The notes under the pieces were generated by a model that was given only the letters and a program-made list of their open reading frames with translations, did no database searches and was not told the origin of the DNA. A program made the translations under genes and the position numbers. 21,335 nucleotides of DNA from a virus: the IMG/VR virus record IMGVR_UViG_3300003478_000026, positions 1 to 21,335 of that record. One strand, written 5' to 3'. Of this stretch, positions 1 to 6,374 are shown one piece after another (positions within the stretch are counted from its first letter, which is position 1; each line of letters starts with the position of its first letter).

Positions 1-1505
1 TCTTGAGGTATGGTTTGTAGCATCTGCACCATCTGTGTCATTTCTAACTCTTTTGCCATAATTCCCATAGTCGAATAAGGCACAAACTTGTAATCACTCA
101 CAGGATAGCGTTCAACATCGAACTGTATCTTCCTCCACATAGCTTTATTAATTAAAGGAATAAGGAAAGTGTTTTGAAAATTCATTAAAGTACGCTTTTG
201 TCGTTTAATTGCTGCACTTTGTAACATTGACATACCACTAGCTGTTTCACTTCCAGCTTGAGCCTGGTCAGCACTACCTGTACCCATCTGAATCATGTTT
301 TGGAGAGATGCGACCTGATTGAATGTATTGGGATCTGTTGTACCCATGTCTAAAGGCATGATAGCCTCTCTTGGAGAACCATTGGTCAGGACAGTTTTAC
401 CAGCTCGCACCTCGAACTTTACTCCTCTTGGCAATCTAGTGGCATCTGCTGCCATCATAGGTGTAGTTGTTAAAGCCAGAGAGTCAATTCTTGCCCTCAT
501 TTCAGCATCTAGTGCCTTTTGAGGATTATATCCCTTCTCACACACACCTCTACCCCAAAATTTATTGGGTACAATGTCGTGTTGGTAGGAAATAAAGGGT
601 CTATCAACCATCATAAAGGCGTTTTCCTCTACTCTAAGGATATGTTCGTCATTACACATTGTAACAACAGCCTCTACTAATTCATCTTTGTCTTTTTTAC
701 TGTATTCAAAGTCATCTTTGTCAGCATTTGCTTTAAGAAAGCGTTTAGGAACTTTTCCCCAATATTCACAAATCTTTACGGAGTCAGATTCGTCTGCTTG
801 TTTGGTTTCTGGATCATATCCAAATTTAACTGTGTCATAATCACCATCAAGAGGTACATCTCTGTAAATTCCAGAGCGAATACCCTCAACTACATGGTAT
901 CTAGGCTTAATTACTTCGTGAGCAACCCCAAGAGCATCATTAATTGAGTTCGCAGATGGATCAATAAGAAATTCTTTAGGTGAAATCGGCTCAACATGAA
1001 CATCTATGGATGGATATTCGACTATTGTGCGTGTAGTAGCCATTGTTCCTTCAATTTGTTCTTCAGAGGGTGCTCTTTCAATGGTTTGTTTGACTACAAT
1101 CTTTCCAACACCTGTTCCATAGATAGCACCATTGAGGAAAACCTCACAAATAGCGTCTTTTACACCAGTTTTTTCCAAATCTTCTTGTAGGAGATTGCGT
1201 ACATACTCAACATCGCTTGGATCTTCATCAAGCATATCATCTTTGATGTCGAACCACTTGCCTCGCCCAAATGTTGCTTCTTCTAGTTCAGCTACAGAGG
1301 ACTCTACTGCTTGTTGTAAAGCTGGAGCAATAAGCCTAGAGCGTTCAGATTGCCTAGTTTTATCTTCAGCAGACCAAATACCACGCCATAATCTGTAATA
1401 TTCATCCCACATGGGAATATAATTGATGTTTCTATGGGTTCTCCAGCCTTCAAGTCTGTAATTCAACCAACTTGCTAATGCTTGATACTTATTTTCTGTA
1501 TTCAT
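1..1505 (-). CDS. Portal protein (3' end cut by window edge)
   Basis: This is the dodecameric portal through which DNA enters the head and leaves into the short tail. I translated it by hand: the frame is open from the ATG at 1505 to base 1, giving at least 501 residues, so the C-terminus is missing. The N-terminus contains WLNYRLEGWRTHRNINYIP and a conserved-looking GRGKWFDIKDD stretch; further on are RGVCEKGYNPQK and TGSADQAQAGSETASGMS, typical of P22/podovirus-like portals with their long helical core. It follows terminase on the same strand with one small gene between, the usual packaging order. The start sits 3 bases after the stop of the 80-aa gene. Family assignment (P22-type rather than T7-type) is inference; the portal role is fairly secure. 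Confidence 0.82.
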   Translation of the reverse strand, partial: MNTENKYQALASWLNYRLEGWRTHRNINYIPMWDEYYRLWRGIWSAEDKTRQSERSRLIAPALQQAVESSVAELEEATFGRGKWFDIKDDMLDEDPSDVEYVRNLLQEDLEKTGVKDAICEVFLNGAIYGTGVGKIVVKQTIERAPSEEQIEGTMATTRTIVEYPSIDVHVEPISPKEFLIDPSANSINDALGVAHEVIKPRYHVVEGIRSGIYRDVPLDGDYDTVKFGYDPETKQADESDSVKICEYWGKVPKRFLKANADKDDFEYSKKDKDELVEAVVTMCNDEHILRVEENAFMMVDRPFISYQHDIVPNKFWGRGVCEKGYNPQKALDAEMRARIDSLALTTTPMMAADATRLPRGVKFEVRAGKTVLTNGSPREAIMPLDMGTTDPNTFNQVASLQNMIQMGTGSADQAQAGSETASGMSMLQSAAIKRQKRTLMNFQNTFLIPLINKAMWRKIQFDVERYPVSDYKFVPYSTMGIMAKELEMTQMVQMLQTIPQ

Positions 1506-1507
1506 AT

Positions 1508-1750
1508 TTAGTGTAATATCCTACTTATTGGTTCAACCTCAATTAATCCATCCATTAATAACTTACAAATCGTTAAATCTACCGATTCATCATCCCCGAA
1601 ATCTGGATCTATTTCATCTGTTAAATTCGATATAATCTGACAGGCAACGATATAGCGTTCCTGTAAATTATCTTGATTATTACTAAATTCAACTAATTTA
1701 TTAAATTCTTCTTCTGTTAGATCATTAAACTGTTTAATATCCAGCAACAT
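1508..1750 (-). CDS. Unknown 80-aa protein between terminase and portal
   Basis: A small acidic protein of 80 residues that I do not recognise. It reads MLLDIKQFNDLTEEEFNKL, then a predicted helix, then DEIDPDFGDDESVDL and a C-terminal helix. There are no cysteines apart from isolated ones, no membrane segment and no nucleotide-binding motif. Its start overlaps the end of the large terminase by 17 bases and its stop is 2 bases before the portal start, so it is translated from the packaging transcript. A GGAG lies about 11 bases upstream of the ATG inside the terminase gene. Position suggests a packaging or head accessory protein, but that is inference from context only. Confidence 0.7.
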   Translation of the reverse strand: MLLDIKQFNDLTEEEFNKLVEFSNNQDNLQERYIVACQIISNLTDEIDPDFGDDESVDLTICKLLMDGLIEVEPISRILH

Positions 1751-2984
1751 TGTCTATTGGACTCCATTCATCATCTAATTCGATTGAGTGGGCGAAATCA
1801 GCCACACTTACTTGGTCAATATAACTAAGAGCATCTAAAAGATCATCGTGTGCCAAGTGGTTAGGAAAATCCAGCAGTTGTGATTTGAAATCCCTCCAAT
1901 CCCTATCTGGGTTGAAGGTTATCTGCCCATGTTCCATTCTTCCTTGTAACGACCATGTAATTCTTTCAGTTTTCTTCTTGCCACCATGTCGTAACTCTAC
2001 AATAGTTACCCATCTACCCTCTGTTCTCATTTCATCTTCCAAATAAGGAAGAATTGCGTTTTTTAGAGAACCTGTTTCAATTCCAACTGTAGCAGACTCT
2101 ACTTTTATTGCACTTTGAAGAATTTTTTTAGCAGTTGCTTTAATATTCCATCTGCCGTGGAGTATATCCTTCACCCACCACTTATCTCTATCTATTTTAA
2201 CAATCGCAATAGCAGTTTCGTCTAATCGTGATCGTTTTAAATTCCGTTCTTTCTCTATTTCCTCAAAACCAGCAGGATCAATAGCAATTACATAACTCCC
2301 TTCTTCTGGTTCTTCATCAACCTTAAACCATTCCTCTTTAAAGATTCCACCAGAGAATGTTTCAAACGAAGCCTCAAATTCTTGCCTAAATGACATAGAG
2401 GACATTGTTTTCTTCGCAGCCTCTACTTCATCAGCAGGTAAAAAGGGATTATCAACAGAAGTATATTGAAAAGCATCCCAATCATCATCTTCAAAGGCAT
2501 CCTGGTATAAATCAAAGAAATGATTCTTTCCAGAAGGTGTTCCTATAAACAAAGCACCACCACGAACATCAGCAAGAGTAGGGCGAATAATCTGTTCCCA
2601 TACAACAGGCTTCATAGAAGCATATTCATCGAGCACGACATAAGCAAGTCCTACGCCTCTCAGAGTTTCAGGTCGGTCAGATCCCTTGAGGTATATCTTA
2701 CGACCATTTATCAATGTCAATACAGCAGTATTCTCATGGGCAGCAGAAATTAAATCTCGACCTAATTCCTTCAGCATACCCCACATAATATCTTTCGCTT
2801 GTTGAAAGGTAGGAGCAATATAGAATACATCTTTACTTTCAGCTTGTATAGCATTAATCAACAATAACCAGGCAGACAAATAAGACTTTCCAAATCGTCT
2901 ACCAGCAGCAACTATCTTAAATCTCTTATCAGAATTGAATATCTCTAACTGTGCTGGGTGTAGATCAATGTTTAATTCAGACAT
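1734..2984 (-). CDS. terL: Terminase large subunit (packaging ATPase/nuclease)
   Basis: This is the motor that cuts concatemeric DNA and pumps it into the prohead through the portal. It has 416 residues. The N-terminal ATPase shows Walker A AAGRRFGKS (about residues 26-34), Walker B YVVLDE (115-120) and the coupling motif IGTPSG (147-152). The C-terminal RNase-H-like nuclease shows YVIAIDPAG (231-239) with its aspartate, GIETG (301-305) and HDDLLDALS (379-387) with the late acidic pair. All catalytic positions I can identify are present. The ATG overlaps the end of the small terminase by 8 bases, which implies translational coupling. Length is at the short end for this family but both domains are complete. 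Confidence 0.95.
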   Translation of the reverse strand: MSELNIDLHPAQLEIFNSDKRFKIVAAGRRFGKSYLSAWLLLINAIQAESKDVFYIAPTFQQAKDIMWGMLKELGRDLISAAHENTAVLTLINGRKIYLKGSDRPETLRGVGLAYVVLDEYASMKPVVWEQIIRPTLADVRGGALFIGTPSGKNHFFDLYQDAFEDDDWDAFQYTSVDNPFLPADEVEAAKKTMSSMSFRQEFEASFETFSGGIFKEEWFKVDEEPEEGSYVIAIDPAGFEEIEKERNLKRSRLDETAIAIVKIDRDKWWVKDILHGRWNIKATAKKILQSAIKVESATVGIETGSLKNAILPYLEDEMRTEGRWVTIVELRHGGKKKTERITWSLQGRMEHGQITFNPDRDWRDFKSQLLDFPNHLAHDDLLDALSYIDQVSVADFAHSIELDDEWSPIDNVAGY

Positions 2985-3360
2985 TTCTAGCTACATTTAC
3001 TATAGTTTCCTCATCATTCCTCTCTTTAGGATTAACCAACTTCTCTTTTGGCGTATCTCCAATCTGTTTTTGAATTGATTCTATACTTGATACATTAATA
3101 ATCACCTGTGAGTCGTTTTTAGCACGATTAGGGTCTACAGCCTTGTGTACAGGTAGTATTCTGTCCAAACACATCTTTAAGCAATGAACATCGCCTTCTA
3201 AAGCCTTTGAAATCACCTTTTCCACTATTTCAGGACTCTTATCCGACATCAGCTCTCTTGCGAGGGCGGTAAATTTATTAACCGAACCTTTTGGTCGACC
3301 TGCTGGATTTAGAGAAACCATTCCCTTCTTCATAGCGGGATTATTGGGTTTTTTGCTCAC
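2977..3360 (-). CDS. terS: Probable terminase small subunit
   Basis: A 127-residue basic protein directly upstream of and overlapping the large terminase, so its likely role is to recognise the packaging site and recruit the motor. The N-terminus carries LNPAGRPKGSVNKFTALA (about residues 17-34), the NPxGRPKG-type segment common in phage small terminases and DUF5681-like proteins. Two helices follow, then a polar tail. It begins with GTG at 3360 (AAGG lies 7-8 bases upstream); a later ATG at residue 10 is possible but would leave no better ribosome site. An extended -10 promoter lies about 30 bases upstream. Assignment rests mainly on gene order and the N-terminal motif. Confidence 0.75.
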   Translation of the reverse strand: MSKKPNNPAMKKGMVSLNPAGRPKGSVNKFTALARELMSDKSPEIVEKVISKALEGDVHCLKMCLDRILPVHKAVDPNRAKNDSQVIINVSSIESIQKQIGDTPKEKLVNPKERNDEETIVNVARNV

Positions 3361-3387
3361 AATACAACCTTTTAAATAATAGTAAGT

Positions 3388-3393
3388 ATTATA
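3388..3393 (-). promoter_or_regulatory. Extended -10 promoter for the terminase/portal operon
   Basis: On the minus strand the hexamer is a perfect TATAAT preceded by TGG, which makes a TGnTATAAT extended -10 element; there is no good -35 box at 17 bases. It lies 28 bases before the GTG of the small terminase. The 15-base repeat GATATTATGTTAAGT (minus sense) sits just upstream. The block TTTTATGGTAT is shared with the promoter-like site at 4318-4323. Confidence 0.55.
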
Positions 3394-3400
3394 CCATAAA

Positions 3401-3521
3401 ACTTAACATAATATCGGATTATTGGTAGTGTTTTTTGAAACTTCGTTTTTTGTGTTAGGGAGGGTGCACAATTAGCTTTCGATGGAGATGAGCCTCCCTA
3501 CCCCATACTTAACATAATATC
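3401..3521. repeat. 15-bp direct repeat pair flanking an inverted repeat
   Basis: ACTTAACATAATATC occurs exactly at 3401-3415 and again at 3507-3521, 106 bases apart. Between them lies an 8-bp perfect inverted repeat, TAGGGAGG at 3456-3463 and CCTCCCTA at 3493-3500, with a 29-base loop that could hold a smaller stem. There is no U-tract, so it is not an ordinary terminator. The first copy lies directly upstream of the terminase promoter. It could be an operator, a duplicated upstream promoter element or part of a packaging site. Confidence 0.6.
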
Positions 3522-4033
3522 CTGTTTTTGGAAGTGCTTATATGCCCTTTAAACCCTTTGATATAGGGGTTTTAGTATATATATGGTGAAATTATGAGAG
3601 TGGTATTATTTTAGGGTTTAGAATAGAAGTATATGTGTTTAGGATAGACCATATTAACCCCATTATTGAACCCCTGAATTAGTCCAACCTTGAACCCCTG
3701 AATTAATCCCCTGAATTGGTTTATTCTTTGTCTATGGTTCTATAGTTCCTTTGTGGTATTTAACTATTATCTGTTGTTTAACTCTTTGTATCTATTTGGC
3801 TTTATGTTTTTATCTGTTGGTGTTGGTTTAGGGTTTAGGTTTTTAATTGGATTTAGGGCAAATTTGGAGGTCTAAAGGCATTAATCACCATTTAAGATAC
3901 TCAAACAGAAGAAACTATAACTTTTTAGGGTTTTAGAGCTTGAACAAACAGAAGAAACTAAACGAATTTAAAAAATGATCGTATATCTAAACTTGGTGTT
4001 TCTTCTTTTGGGGGGTTCTACTTTCAACAGGAC
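3522..4033. other. Gene-free, repeat-rich AT region
   Basis: I find no credible reading frame on either strand here. Visible repeats are CCCCTGAATT three times (3671-3680, 3695-3704, 3708-3717), TTTAGGGTTTAG twice (3610-3621, 3827-3838) with further single TTTAGGG copies, and the 16-base exact repeat CAAACAGAAGAAACTA at 3902-3917 and 3945-3960. A partial inverted copy of the last, GTTTCTTCT, is at 3998-4006. The block separates the terminator of the small-gene cluster from the terminase promoter. A packaging site, second origin or recombination-degraded gene remnant are all possible; none is shown. Confidence 0.6.
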
Positions 4034-4058
4034 AAAAAAAACCCCCATTTAAGGGGGC
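4034..4058 (-). terminator. Intrinsic terminator after the 69-aa gene
   Basis: In minus sense the stem is CCCCC/GGGGG with loop TTAAAT (4042-4057), followed by eight T residues (4041-4034). It ends the transcript of the gene at 4079-4288 and insulates the gap before the small terminase. It is one of three near-identical terminators in this region. Confidence 0.85.
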
Positions 4059-4078
4059 TTAGTTTCAGGGTGTATTAA

Positions 4079-4288
4079 TTAGTTAATATATAAATCTGAC
4101 TTAATCATTTGAAATTGATTAATATCAAATTCATGGGGGGTTTCTTTCATATTATGCAATATACTACATTTTTTAATCTCTAAGTAACACCCATCACCCT
4201 CACCAGTACGAACCCACCCCAACACATAACGACAATTTTTGATTAATTTTTTCATTTGCTTAAAATTTTCTAATTGTTCTTTATCCAT
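4079..4288 (-). CDS. Unknown 69-aa protein, single-gene cassette
   Basis: A 69-residue mixed-charge protein that I do not recognise. The N-terminal half is helical and lysine-rich (MDKEQLENFKQMKKLIKN), followed by RYVLGWVRTGEGDGCYLEI, which looks like a beta hairpin, with three cysteines (about 19, 34 and 41) not arranged as a zinc site. The ATG at 4288 has an AGAGG ribosome site and a small stem-loop (4299-4310) just upstream. A promoter-like TATTAT with TGG (4318-4323) and the terminator at 4034-4058 bracket the gene, so it appears to be a monocistronic unit. Function is unknown; accessory or host-directed role is inference. Confidence 0.72.
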   Translation of the reverse strand: MDKEQLENFKQMKKLIKNCRYVLGWVRTGEGDGCYLEIKKCSILHNMKETPHEFDINQFQMIKSDLYIN

Positions 4289-4298
4289 TTTTACACCT

Positions 4299-4310
4299 CT
4301 TTATTTAAAG
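4299..4310 (-). promoter_or_regulatory. 5' leader stem-loop next to the ribosome site
   Basis: Minus-sense CTTTAAATAAAG can fold as a 4-bp stem with an AAAT loop, and overlaps into the AGAGG ribosome site. Equivalent hairpins with different stem bases precede the genes starting at 5551 and 6765. Confidence 0.45.
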
Positions 4311-4317
4311 AACCTAA

Positions 4318-4323
4318 ATAATA
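4318..4323 (-). promoter_or_regulatory. Candidate -10 element for the 69-aa gene
   Basis: TATTAT in minus sense, preceded by TGG as in an extended -10 promoter and followed by TTAGGTTCTTT, the sequence shared by several leaders of this cluster. It sits between the upstream gene's terminator and this gene's leader. No clear -35 box. Confidence 0.4.
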
Positions 4324-4327
4324 CCAT

Positions 4328-4351
4328 AAAAAACCCCCAATTAAGGGGGTT
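4328..4351 (-). terminator. Intrinsic terminator after the 131-aa gene
   Basis: Minus-sense AACCCCC/GGGGGTT stem with a TTAATT loop (4332-4351), running into a T tract that continues to 4328. It follows the stop at 4376 by about 25 bases. The bases between stop and stem (AAACCCCAAAACCTAAACCCCC in part) resemble those at the terminator at 4845-4869. Confidence 0.85.
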
Positions 4352-4375
4352 TAGGTTTTGGGGTTTATTGAACCC

Positions 4376-4771
4376 TTAAAAATAATTATTTTCTATGCAA
4401 TAATCAAAATAGGCTGGGTATTCGTTCATAATTTGCTTTTTAGTTATCCCATGCCCCTTTAAAGCGTCAACACAATCGGAAACACTCCCCACAATTTGAC
4501 ATTCATAATTTGCTAATTCCCTCCATATAATGTCTTTAATACTGTTAACCCTTAAATCAAGTTCTATTTCACCTTGTATTGCTTTTTCAATATCAATAAT
4601 TAGGTTTTTATAGGTTTTTTTAGGTGCATATAAACCAGAACCTAAAGAAATATATTTTAATTTTGGGTTATGTGCTTTTTTAAATTGGTCATTACCAAAG
4701 GCAAAAAAGCCCCCATGTTTTTTAAGTGCTATGTTTATATCTTTATCAATCATTTTTTGATGTACTGGCAT
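4376..4771 (-). CDS. Conserved-looking phage protein with GGFFAFG motif
   Basis: A 131-residue protein. I chose the ATG at 4771 because a strong GGAGG lies 8 bases upstream; the in-frame ATG at 4786 would place that ribosome site inside the gene. It contains HGGFFAFGNDQF (about residues 20-31), a central LGSGLYAPK, then RELANYECQ and DALKGHGITKKQ. This pattern recalls a widespread family of small phage and plasmid hypothetical proteins with a GFFAF..EQF start and an ELAN.E helix, whose function I cannot name. It is alone between a promoter (TTGCCA, 18 bases, TATAAT) and a terminator at 4328-4351, so it is a self-contained transcription unit. Confidence 0.8.
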   Translation of the reverse strand: MPVHQKMIDKDINIALKKHGGFFAFGNDQFKKAHNPKLKYISLGSGLYAPKKTYKNLIIDIEKAIQGEIELDLRVNSIKDIIWRELANYECQIVGSVSDCVDALKGHGITKKQIMNEYPAYFDYCIENNYF

Positions 4772-4808
4772 TTTTTTAACCTCCATAGGTTATTAATTAA
4801 GAACCCTA

Positions 4809-4838
4809 ATTATAAACTATATATTATGATCGTGGCAA
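4809..4838 (-). promoter_or_regulatory. Promoter for the 131-aa gene
   Basis: Minus-sense TTGCCA (4833-4838) is one mismatch from the sigma-70 -35 consensus; 18 bases on is a perfect TATAAT (4809-4814). The transcript would start at about the GGG of the following AGGGTTC. This is the best -35/-10 pair in the cluster and lies between the terminator of the gene upstream and the 131-aa gene. Confidence 0.7.
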
Positions 4839-4844
4839 TATAAT

Positions 4845-4869
4845 TAAAAAACCCCCAATAAAGGGGGTT
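4845..4869 (-). terminator. Intrinsic terminator after the 83-aa gene
   Basis: Minus-sense AACCCCC/GGGGGTT stem with a TTTATT loop (4850-4869) followed by a T run to 4845. It is the third copy of the same terminator design, and it immediately precedes the promoter at 4809-4838. Confidence 0.85.
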
Positions 4870-4892
4870 ATGTTTTGGGGTTTTGTTAGTGT

Positions 4893-5144
4893 TTAAAAAT
4901 TCAAATCAATATTTTTTTTTGCTTTCATAAATGTCTGAATTGCTTTATCCCTCCCAACTTCATTAACCCAATATAAAGCATTATCATACGAACCCTTAAA
5001 AGGTCGCATTTTTAATGTTTGACCTGTAATATATATGATTAATTCATTATTGGATAAATCGTTTAAATCTATACTATTTACGGCTCTATATTTTTCACAT
5101 AAAGCATTATAGGTTTTAACAATATTATTTTTATCTAATGTCAT
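4893..5144 (-). CDS. Unknown 83-aa protein
   Basis: An 83-residue, mostly helical protein (MTLDKNNIVKTYNALCEKYR, then NELIIYITGQTL and a lysine-rich end) that I do not recognise. It has no membrane segment and no zinc site. Its ATG has GGAGG about 7 bases upstream, formed by the last codons of the preceding 64-aa gene, from which it is separated by 2 bases, so the two are probably coupled. It is the last gene of a run that starts near 5551 or farther right, and the terminator at 4845-4869 closes that run. Early accessory role is inference from the neighbourhood. Confidence 0.7.
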   Translation of the reverse strand: MTLDKNNIVKTYNALCEKYRAVNSIDLNDLSNNELIIYITGQTLKMRPFKGSYDNALYWVNEVGRDKAIQTFMKAKKNIDLNF

Positions 5145-5146
5145 AA

Positions 5147-5341
5147 TTACACCCTCCTGACAGTTTCATAATGTTTAGTATCTTTATTTTTGAAATAATC
5201 CCAATCACCTTTAGAATACATATACATATATTTTTCAGTATTAAATATTTTGGGGTGTTTGTTATAAGCATTTTCAAAAACTGATTTTAGGTTTTTATCG
5301 AACCAGTTTAAACCCTCTTTTTTTCTTTTGTTATTATCCAT
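5147..5341 (-). CDS. Unknown basic 64-aa protein
   Basis: A 64-residue, lysine- and tyrosine-rich protein (MDNNKRKKEGLNWFDKNLKS, later YMYMYSKGDWDYFKN). The charge pattern would suit nucleic-acid binding, but there is no recognisable fold. The ATG is preceded by AGAGG at a good distance, and that ribosome site lies in the 3-base-spaced end of the upstream gene. It sits in a tight three-gene run (5551 to 4893) that shares one terminator. I cannot assign a function. Confidence 0.68.
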   Translation of the reverse strand: MDNNKRKKEGLNWFDKNLKSVFENAYNKHPKIFNTEKYMYMYSKGDWDYFKNKDTKHYETVRRV

Positions 5342-5344
5342 TTG

Positions 5345-5551
5345 TTATACCTCTTTATTTAAGTTAATAAACCCAATCTTTAAAATAGCAAAAGATATTG
5401 CCAAATCTTTAAGGATTTTATCATACGACCAGTAAAAATTTAATCCTGTATTTAAAGATAAATATATTTCTATTATCCAATTATTTAAGAATACCTGAAA
5501 GCCGTATATTTTTTCTTCAGGTTCTACATCAGGGAGTTTTTTAATTTTCAT
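5345..5551 (-). CDS. Unknown 68-aa protein
   Basis: A 68-residue protein, MKIKKLPDVEPEEKIYGFQV at the start, then WIIEIYLSLNTGLNFYWSYD and a hydrophobic, possibly amphipathic C-terminal helix (DLAISFAILKIGFINL). The hydrophobic stretch is too broken for a confident membrane call. It is the first gene of a three-gene run; a TATAAT lies at 5583-5588 and a 13-base stem-loop (5564-5576) precedes the AGAGG ribosome site. I do not recognise the family. Confidence 0.68.
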   Translation of the reverse strand: MKIKKLPDVEPEEKIYGFQVFLNNWIIEIYLSLNTGLNFYWSYDKILKDLAISFAILKIGFINLNKEV

Positions 5552-5563
5552 TTTTTATACCTC

Positions 5564-5588
5564 TCTTTATTAAAGAACCTTAATTATA
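5564..5588 (-). promoter_or_regulatory. Promoter -10 and leader stem-loop of the 5551 run
   Basis: Minus-sense TATAAT (5583-5588) is followed by TAAGGTTC and then TCTTTAATAAAGA (5564-5576), a 5-bp stem with a 3-base loop touching the ribosome site. TATAATTA-(A/G)GG-TTC is shared with the promoter at 4809-4814. There is no clear -35 box, and the -35 region lies in the end of the preceding 52-aa gene. Confidence 0.5.
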
Positions 5589-5590
5589 AA

Positions 5591-5749
5591 TCAATTTAAG
5601 AGATGTTTTTTATCTTTTTTAAATTTCTTTAAAGCAGTATAAGATAAACAGTTACGATATATACCCTGAATAAGTTTACCTTTAGTAGAATAATATGATA
5701 CTAAATAAGAACCATTTTTTTGTTTTTCTACCCTGAAAAATTTACTCAT
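5591..5749 (-). CDS. Unknown basic 52-aa protein
   Basis: I translated this by hand: 52 residues starting MSKFFRVEKQKNGSYLVSYY and ending in a very basic helix, ALKKFKKDKKHLLN. The N-terminal half looks like three beta strands, the rest a helix; the positive charge suggests binding to nucleic acid or membrane. Its ATG overlaps the stop of the preceding zinc-ribbon gene (ATGA), a sign of coupled translation. It is short, so its support comes from the overlap, open frame and codon use typical of the neighbours rather than from family recognition. Confidence 0.62.
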   Translation of the reverse strand: MSKFFRVEKQKNGSYLVSYYSTKGKLIQGIYRNCLSYTALKKFKKDKKHLLN

Positions 5750-5892
5750 AATATACCTATAAAATATTGGATAATTTTATATCTAAAACCAGTTTTATTA
5801 CTTATAAAACCCTTGTAATATTTACAAGCAAAACAATTATTATTTTTATGTGCTACTTGTAAAGCCTTATGACATTTATTACATCTAAGCAT
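5746..5892 (-). CDS. Small zinc-ribbon protein, 48 aa
   Basis: A hand-translated 48-residue protein beginning MLRCNKCHKALQVAHKNNNC. Two CxxC pairs (C4/C7 and C20/C23) with a 12-residue spacer form a classical zinc ribbon; the C-terminal half is basic and ends in hydrophobic residues IIQYFIGIL. Such tiny ribbons often bind DNA, RNA or host RNA polymerase, and many are phage-encoded, but no specific partner can be named. GGGGAT serves as a moderate ribosome site. It overlaps the next gene by 4 bases and follows the small membrane protein by 8 bases. Confidence 0.72.
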   Translation of the reverse strand: MLRCNKCHKALQVAHKNNNCFACKYYKGFISNKTGFRYKIIQYFIGIL

Positions 5893-5900
5893 AATATCCC

Positions 5901-6008
5901 CTATTTGAATAGGTAATAATAACAAAACAAAGTTATTAATATTGATATACCTAAAGCCGATAATAAAACGAAAATTACTAATACTATGTTAATAGCCTGG
6001 TCAATCAT
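5901..6008 (-). CDS. Single-span small membrane protein, 35 aa
   Basis: A hand-translated 35-residue protein. Residues 5-30 (AINIVLVIFVLLSALGISIL and following) form one strong transmembrane helix, with an acidic N-terminus (MIDQ) and a short YYYLFK tail. The ATG overlaps the end of the 55-aa gene and has GGAGG about 6 bases upstream. Small membrane peptides of this kind can act as holin-like, antiholin or superinfection-exclusion proteins. Its position in the early-looking minus cluster, away from the holin-like gene at 13172, argues against a lysis role, but this is inference. Confidence 0.68.
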   Translation of the reverse strand: MIDQAINIVLVIFVLLSALGISILITLFCYYYLFK

Positions 6009-6168
6009 TTTTCACCTCCTTTAAATTATGATCTCTTTCTTTGGACACTTCCTCAATATAAACATCATCATATCCCTGATGTAAATAGTCTGTCAAAATA
6101 CTATCAGCAGTATCTCTATCTACATAATTATCTGTAACTTCTGTACCACCAACCCATACTGTCCACAT
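6001..6168 (-). CDS. Unknown acidic 55-aa protein
   Basis: A 55-residue acidic protein starting MWTVWVGGTEVTDNYVDRDT and ending in a charged helix. I chose the ATG at 6168 because AGGAGG lies 7 bases upstream; a longer frame to 6195 would swallow that site and overlap the preceding gene. The pattern (strand, loop, helix, strand) and the VYIEEV segment recall small phage proteins of unknown function that read like ferredoxin-like halves, a weak impression. Start and stop overlap both neighbours (TAATG and ATGATTGA), so it is translated in a coupled run. Confidence 0.72.
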   Translation of the reverse strand: MWTVWVGGTEVTDNYVDRDTADSILTDYLHQGYDDVYIEEVSKERDHNLKEVKND

Positions 6169-6374
6169 TACTCTACCTCCTCTATATCTTCCCAATCTCT
6201 GACAAACTCGATATGGACTGAAAATTCAGTATTACAATTAGCACATATCCATATTTCGTTTTCCCAATCTAAGTTTCTATCGTGTTCTAAATGAGATTGA
6301 CATTTTGGACAAAGTTCCTGAATACGCTCACTATATTCAATATCGCTTTCTATGTTTGCTTTAATAGTATTCAT
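6168..6374 (-). CDS. Zinc-ribbon protein, 68 aa
   Basis: A 68-residue acidic protein with two CxxC pairs, CPKC at residues 22-25 and CANC at 44-47, spaced as in zinc ribbons. The remainder is rich in Glu and Asp (ends WEDIEEVE), unlike the basic 48-aa ribbon nearby. I chose the ATG at 6374: GGAGGG in the preceding gene lies 7 bases upstream, whereas the ATG at 6380 would be too close and an open frame to 6533 overlaps the real upstream gene. An acidic ribbon could be a protein-protein adaptor or a DNA mimic; neither is shown. Confidence 0.75.
   Translation of the reverse strand: MNTIKANIESDIEYSERIQELCPKCQSHLEHDRNLDWENEIWICANCNTEFSVHIEFVRDWEDIEEVE

Noticed and set aside
319-1398. Plus-strand frames opposite the portal gene
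   Set aside because: All lie antisense to a continuous portal reading frame and have no ribosome sites or recognisable domains.
3600-3940. Telomere-like TTTAGGG repeats
   Set aside because: They are scattered, not tandem, and lie in the middle of a phage genome; read as AT-rich repeats rather than telomeric DNA.
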